Shown here: piece by piece, positions 6,730 through 10,207 of the stretch
Numbering within the stretch: position 1 is the first letter of the stretch
How the letters are laid out: the number at the start of each line of letters is the position of its first letter
NCBI GenBank assembly: GCA_049791475.1
Contig: JBAQZZ010000054.1
Span: forward strand, 1 to 10,207
Length of the DNA stretch: 10,207 nt
Source of the DNA: CAXBID01 sp049791475
Lineage (GTDB): Bacteria; Bacteroidota; Bacteroidia; Flavobacteriales; Flavobacteriaceae
Direction: 5' to 3'
Translations under genes and position numbers: made by a program
The notes under the pieces: generated by a model
What the model was told of the DNA's origin: nothing
What the model saw: the letters and a program-made list of their open reading frames with translations, nothing else
Database searches by the model: none

Positions 6730-7455
6730 ATGAGAAAATTATTGTACGTAATGCTATTATTACCTTTTGTATTAATAGCGCAAGAAAGTGAAAGTATTTT
6801 ATTAAACATGACAGAGATTACTGTAAAACATGGCCACAATGCCCAATTTATAGAAGGTGTAAAATCATGGAAAGCATGTTATGTAGAAAACGAAGGCGAA
6901 GACAAATGGAATATGTGGAGTCGCGTTCAAGGCGAAGGTATTGTTTACACCATGACGAGTGCCATGGCAAAATGGGCCGAAATGGATGAAGAAGGTGATG
7001 CAGCAGGAAAAGCATGTAGAATGCTTGTTATAAATTTAATAAGACCGCATGTAAAAAGTATACATTATAATATCGCAAGGTCTATGCCTGATATAAGTAG
7101 AACAACTCCTATGCCAGAAGATACAGAGCTTGTGAATGTTTATAGTTTTAAAACTTCTAACTCTACTAGTTTTAGAGAAGTTGTTGATGCTTTAACTTCT
7201 GCAATGAAAAAAGCAGAAGGCACCAGAGCTACTTGGTATTCAGTTATAGGAGGTGCTCCAGAAGTTGAGGACTATTTTGTAGCCGTTCCTTTTAAAAACT
7301 TCGCAGACTTAGATGTTGAAAGAGATGGTGTTTGGAAAATTTATGAAAAAGCTAATGGTAAAAGTAAAACAGATGCATTAAGAAATAAAATGAGAGCTTC
7401 ACTTTCAAGTGAATGGTCATACATGTATTCTTTAAACAAAGAACTTTCTAATTAA
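6730..7455 (+). CDS. Exported protein with two ABM/dimeric alpha-beta-barrel-like halves (paralogue 2)
   Basis: A 241-residue secreted or periplasmic protein of uncertain family. Residues 1-17 are a Sec signal peptide with a likely cut in LIA|QES; there is no lipobox. It resembles the product of the gene at 4097 in length, signal type and layout: strand ILLNMTEITVKHGHNAQFIEG, a long helix, strand GIVYTMTSAMAKWAEM, then a second unit from ELVNVYSFKTSNSTSFREV through TWYSVIGGAPEVEDYFVAVPF. These are the beta-alpha-beta-beta units of dimeric alpha/beta barrels, where heme-independent ABM monooxygenases and NIPSNAP-like proteins are found. Three Cys/His positions (C50, H98, H105 regions) are not enough to propose a metal site. 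Its GC is low (about 27% in 7141-7200), unlike paralogue 1. It is the last gene of the 5187-7455 transcript, closed by the terminator at 7479-7522. Confidence 0.65.
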   Translation: MRKLLYVMLLLPFVLIAQESESILLNMTEITVKHGHNAQFIEGVKSWKACYVENEGEDKWNMWSRVQGEGIVYTMTSAMAKWAEMDEEGDAAGKACRMLVINLIRPHVKSIHYNIARSMPDISRTTPMPEDTELVNVYSFKTSNSTSFREVVDALTSAMKKAEGTRATWYSVIGGAPEVEDYFVAVPFKNFADLDVERDGVWKIYEKANGKSKTDALRNKMRASLSSEWSYMYSLNKELSN

Positions 7456-7478
7456 TATTTAAACTAAACAAGCACTTT

Positions 7479-7522
7479 ATATTACTCGGATATTATTTTT
7501 AACAATGTCCGAGTAATATTTT
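7479..7522 (+). terminator. Strong rho-independent terminator
   Basis: ATATTACTCGGA (7479-7490) and TCCGAGTAATAT (7508-7519) form a perfect 12-bp stem, extended inward by a T-G wobble and three A-T pairs to a 9-base loop. TTT follows directly. It begins 23 bases after the stop of the exported gene and ends the lipoprotein operon. Confidence 0.88.
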
Positions 7523-7547
7523 AATCATAGTATAACAACGCTTAGAA

Positions 7548-7723
7548 TTTATAATCAGTCTTAATTATAGTATGAAATTTAATGCTATAATTTAACACCA
7601 ACCTTTATATAGGCCTTGAAAGAACGTTTGTGATTTGGCATGCCGATTATAAAGTATTTGTAAACATGCAAAATCTAGAAATATATGGATACTAAAAAGC
7701 TTGCCGATTCAGAGAAGAAATAA
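7548..7723 (+). pseudogene. Heavily decayed remnant of the second SnoaL-like domain of the 5810 gene
   Basis: This gap has no open frame, but pieces match the 3' half of the 5810-6688 gene in the right order. Codons TAG-TAT-GAA (7568-7576) sit where the gene has TGG-AAT-GAA. AATGC-TAT (7581-7587) corresponds to AATGCCTAT. Codons at 7600-7620 read N-L-Y-I-G-L-E against N-P-Y-I-G-P-D, with 16 of 21 bases identical. Codons at 7679-7723 read K-Y-M-D-T-K-K-L-A-D-S-E-K-K-stop against Q-Y-V-D-T-K-Q-L-A-D-V-S-K-K-stop. The first Q of that segment is now a TAG (7676-7678). Frames differ between pieces, and about 145 bases present in the intact gene between the NPYIG and QQYVD codons are missing. It is a deleted, frameshifted, stop-bearing relic. 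The ends are approximate; the 7600-7620 and 7679-7723 blocks are the firm parts. Confidence 0.7.
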
Positions 7724-7784
7724 ATTTTTAAACTTTTTTATATCGAAGTTTTGCACAAACAAACAATTAATTCAAAAATAATTC
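7724..7784. other. Leader of the M1 peptidase gene
   Basis: A 61-base AT-rich leader. No clear TTG/TAnnTTTG promoter pair was found here; the promoter may lie within the pseudogene remnant upstream. No Shine-Dalgarno motif is visible before the ATG at 7785. Confidence 0.4.
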
Positions 7785-9770
7785 ATGAAACGAAAAATAT
7801 TAGTTTTACTGAGTCTTCAATTTTCTATTTATGCGCTATTCGGACAAAACCTAACCGGAAAATGGTATAAGGTTCAACACCCAAATGCAAGTTTAGTAAT
7901 CAACATTGAAAAGAACAACGATAACTATTTTGGAACTTTCAACTGGGAGCAGAAAGACTGGATTAACGTAGTTAATGCACCACTTGAAAACCTAATCATT
8001 AAGGACGATTCTCTTCTATTTGAATTAACGTATGCAAGCTTTAAGCCTAATTTTAAATTGCAAAAAGATAATGAAACGGACACTTATAAAGGCTTTTTCT
8101 ATCTCAATGGTCGCCAAATAGAGCCTGTCACTTTGAGTCGAACTCCTCCTGAACGGGATATGACCATTGCCCCAATTGTCGAAAAAACATACACAAGACA
8201 AGACTCTTTAAGAGGCAAAATAACAGATGAAAGAGCTTGGTGGAATTTAACCCATTACGATTTAGATTTTGAATTGGATATTGAAAACAAATTCATTAAA
8301 GGCTCTAACACCATAACTTATACAGTATTAGAATCAAAAAATGACATGCAAATCGATTTACAACCGCCTTTGAAAATTACTAAAGTTATTCAAGCTGGTG
8401 AATCGCTGACTTTTACACAAGAAGGAAATGCTTATTTCATTCATTTGAAAGAAAACCAAATAAAAGGAGCCTCAAAAAAGATTGAAGTATTCTATGAAGG
8501 AAACCCAAAGGAAGCACCGAGAGCACCTTGGGATGGTGGTTTTTCGTGGGAGAAAGATGCGAACGGCAAACCTGTAGTATTCACCTCATGTCAAGGAGAA
8601 GGTGCTAGTTTATGGTGGCCAAACAAAGATCACATGTACGATGAGCCAGATAATGGCATGACAATAAGCGTCACAGTTCCTGAAGATCTTATGGCTGTTG
8701 CCAATGGGAAACTTACAGCAACAGAAAAAAAGGACAATGGCACAACAACCTATCAATGGACTGTTGTAAACCCTATCAATAGTTATGGTGTAGCGCTTAA
8801 TGTGGCAGATTACGTTCATTTTTCCGACCCATATAACGGGATGAAAGGAACACTAGCATGTGATTATTATGTACTACCAGAACATTTAGAACAAGCCAAG
8901 GTTCAGTTTAAACAAGCACATTTGATGCTGGAAGCTTTTGAATATTGGTTTGGTCCTTATCCGTTTTATGAAGATAGCTACAAACTAGTAGAAGGTGTTG
9001 GCATGGAGCATCAAAGTTCCATTGGTTACTCTGGAGGCTTTATTAATGGGAATCGTGGTGATGATATGTCAGGATCAGGTTGGGGGTTAAAATTCGATTA
9101 TTTGATTATTCACGAGTCTGGTCACGAATGGTTTGCGAATAACATCACTTACAAAGATATGGCTGATATGTGGATACATGAGGGATTTACAACCTACTCT
9201 GAAGCCTTGTATGTTGAATATCATTTTGGTAAAAAAGCTGGAGCAGAATATATAAAAGGAATCTCTCAAAGTATAGCTAACGACATCCCAATTATTGGAG
9301 ATTACAGCGTTAATGATAAGGATCACACACTAGATATTTATCTAAAAGGTGCTACAGTTTTACATACTTTAAGACAAGTTATTAATGATGATGAAAAGTG
9401 GCGAGCCACTCTAACAGGTTTAAATACAGAGTTCTACCATAAAACAGTCACTTCTTCAGATATTGAAAATTATATAGCACAACAGTCAGGATTGGACTTG
9501 GGGAAATTCTTCGACCAATATTTAAGAACCACACAAATACCAACTTTAGAATATTTTTTTGAAGATAATAAATTTGCCTATCGTTGGATAAATGCCGTAC
9601 CTGGATTTAATATGCCAGTAAAAGTAAAACTCGATAACAAAGAACAATGGATTCGACCAACCACCAATTGGACACATGAGTACACCAAAGACACAAAAAA
9701 AGAATTGATTATTGATTCCAATTTTTATGTGGCGAGTTTTAAGAATATGAAAGAAAGAGATAACGAATAA
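7785..9770 (+). CDS. Exported M1-family zinc metallopeptidase (aminopeptidase N-like)
   Basis: A 661-residue exported aminopeptidase-like enzyme that would remove N-terminal residues from peptides outside the inner membrane. The signal peptide ends near residue 20 (LFG|QNL). Residues 21-125 are an extra small beta-rich domain starting GKWYKVQHPNASLVINIEK and ending PVTLSRTPPERD; its G-x-W start and PxxLxR end recall the domain placed before some exported alpha/beta hydrolases. The M1 N-terminal beta domain follows (YDLDFELDIENKFIKGSNTITY). The catalytic domain has V405-G-M-E-H409 at the GAMEN position (the GMEH form is usual in Bacteroidota members), H443-E-S-G-H447 with E444 as catalytic acid, E466 as third zinc ligand after 18 residues, and Y519 in YLKG as the transition-state Tyr. 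It has its own transcript after the 7479-7522 terminator. Any link to the SnoaL genes is positional only. Confidence 0.92.
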   Translation: MKRKILVLLSLQFSIYALFGQNLTGKWYKVQHPNASLVINIEKNNDNYFGTFNWEQKDWINVVNAPLENLIIKDDSLLFELTYASFKPNFKLQKDNETDTYKGFFYLNGRQIEPVTLSRTPPERDMTIAPIVEKTYTRQDSLRGKITDERAWWNLTHYDLDFELDIENKFIKGSNTITYTVLESKNDMQIDLQPPLKITKVIQAGESLTFTQEGNAYFIHLKENQIKGASKKIEVFYEGNPKEAPRAPWDGGFSWEKDANGKPVVFTSCQGEGASLWWPNKDHMYDEPDNGMTISVTVPEDLMAVANGKLTATEKKDNGTTTYQWTVVNPINSYGVALNVADYVHFSDPYNGMKGTLACDYYVLPEHLEQAKVQFKQAHLMLEAFEYWFGPYPFYEDSYKLVEGVGMEHQSSIGYSGGFINGNRGDDMSGSGWGLKFDYLIIHESGHEWFANNITYKDMADMWIHEGFTTYSEALYVEYHFGKKAGAEYIKGISQSIANDIPIIGDYSVNDKDHTLDIYLKGATVLHTLRQVINDDEKWRATLTGLNTEFYHKTVTSSDIENYIAQQSGLDLGKFFDQYLRTTQIPTLEYFFEDNKFAYRWINAVPGFNMPVKVKLDNKEQWIRPTTNWTHEYTKDTKKELIIDSNFYVASFKNMKERDNE

Positions 9771-9800
9771 AGTAAATAAAAAAATATGGAAATATAAAAA

Positions 9801-9956
9801 CAAGTAAGCACACTTCGCTACGATGCCAAAGTAAAAGAAACCGGCAAAACCTATAATGCTCAGGTTGCACTTCTTTGGAAGCTTAAAGACGGAAAATAAA
9901 CCGCATTTCAGCAATATGTGGACAGCAAGAAAATTGATTTGGCGATGCTGAAATAA
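9801..9956 (+). pseudogene. Truncated SnoaL-like domain remnant with an in-frame stop
   Basis: In the frame starting at 9801 the sequence reads Q-V-S-T-L-R-Y, then A-Q-V-A-L-L-W-K-L-K-D-G-K, a TAA stop (9897-9899), then T-A-F-Q-Q-Y-V-D-S-K-K and a final TAA (9954-9956). This is colinear with the C-terminus of the 5810 product (Q-V-L-A-T-L-R-Y ... A-Q-V-A-H-L-W ... G-K-I-T-A-F-Q-Q-Y-V-D-T-K), with roughly half the residues identical and an exact match over T-A-F-Q-Q-Y-V-D. The internal stop stands exactly where the intact gene has Ile. No start codon, signal peptide or upstream domain is present: the frame is closed at 9795-9797, and the M1 gene ends 30 bases before the fragment. Its bases differ clearly from the 5810 gene, so it came from a diverged relative rather than a recent tandem copy. 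Confidence 0.85.
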
Positions 9957-10028
9957 ATTAAAATATATCAAAAGAATCTTATTAAATAAAAGTACTTACA
10001 TCATTAAACAACCTTTAAAACATACACT

Positions 10029-10207
10029 ATGAAACTTTCAAATTACTCCTTATTGCTGTTTGCTTTCGCCTTTATGTGTTGTAATAGCCCAAAGCCCGAT
10101 AGCAAAATCAGCGCTACGGAAACAGAAACAGAGCAATTACCATACTTCACTTATCAGAAAGAGAATGTATTCCCTGGTGATGGAAGCTTACTGCGTGCTG
10201 AAGATGG
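10029..10207 (+). CDS. Lipoprotein, 5' part only; possibly SMP-30/gluconolactonase-like
   Basis: An ATG at 10029 opens a frame running off the right edge (59 complete codons). The product starts with a lipoprotein signal peptide, MKLSNYSLLLFAFAFMCC, with Cys18 (or Cys17) as the likely lipidated residue, then a Ser/Thr/Glu-rich linker (SKISATETETEQ). The first folded residues read V-F-P-G-D-G-S-L-L-R-A-E-D-G, which resembles the first blade of SMP-30/gluconolactonase/LRE-like beta-propellers, where the Glu is a metal ligand. That assignment rests on about 14 residues and is tentative. If right, it would be a lactone hydrolase, fitting a lactone-type substrate for this neighbourhood. A 72-base gap without a terminator separates it from the pseudogene at 9801. 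Confidence 0.7.
   Translation, partial: MKLSNYSLLLFAFAFMCCNSPKPDSKISATETETEQLPYFTYQKENVFPGDGSLLRAED

Noticed and set aside
9546..9971. 141-codon open frame on the - strand, rich in Phe/Ile
   Set aside because: It overlaps the end of the M1 gene and the antisense of the SnoaL pseudogene; its composition is what antisense of A-rich coding DNA gives.
1..10207. CRISPR array, tRNA or rRNA genes, insertion-sequence ends or transposase
   Set aside because: No regularly spaced direct repeats, cloverleaf-like sequences, rRNA motifs or transposase frames were seen on either strand.

Overview
The window looks like chromosomal DNA of a flavobacterium (phylum Bacteroidota, probably marine Flavobacteriaceae). 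The evidence is low GC, A-rich leaders without clear Shine-Dalgarno motifs, signal peptides cut just before Gln, Cys lipoproteins, a LytTR response regulator, and one good match to the Bacteroidota promoter (TTG ... TAnnTTTG). All intact genes are on the + strand. I assigned families by reading motifs, without any search.

Layout. (1) 1-575: 3' part of a LytTR response regulator, cut by the window edge. (2) 820-2767: an extended short-chain dehydrogenase/reductase, then an exported protein with two SnoaL/NTF2-like domains, closed by a terminator at 2782-2815. (3) 2971-4861: a class-2 type O-methyltransferase and an exported protein of two dimeric alpha/beta-barrel-like halves, closed by a hairpin at 4874-4908. 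This pair is richer in GC than its neighbours. (4) 4918-7455: a promoter, a long leader with inverted repeats, a DUF4440/SnoaL-like lipoprotein, a double SnoaL-like lipoprotein, and a second exported alpha/beta-barrel-like protein, closed by a strong terminator at 7479-7522. (5) 7785-9770: an exported M1 zinc metallopeptidase with an extra N-terminal domain. (6) 10029 to the end: the start of a lipoprotein gene, possibly SMP-30/gluconolactonase-like.

The most notable observation lies between genes. Two gene fragments not covered by any long reading frame are remnants of the C-terminal SnoaL-like domain of the 5810-6688 gene. One is heavily decayed (about 7548-7723). The other is clearer (9801-9956) and carries an in-frame stop. 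The locus has therefore repeatedly gained and lost copies of this domain.

How the genes may work together (inference): SnoaL-like cyclases/hydratases, ABM-like monooxygenases, a ketoreductase-type SDR and an O-methyltransferase are the tailoring folds of aromatic polyketide pathways. Here no polyketide synthase is visible, and the SnoaL-like and barrel-like proteins carry export signals while the SDR and methyltransferase do not. A pathway split between cytoplasm and envelope that modifies or detoxifies a small aromatic or lactone-type compound would fit, but no substrate can be named from sequence.
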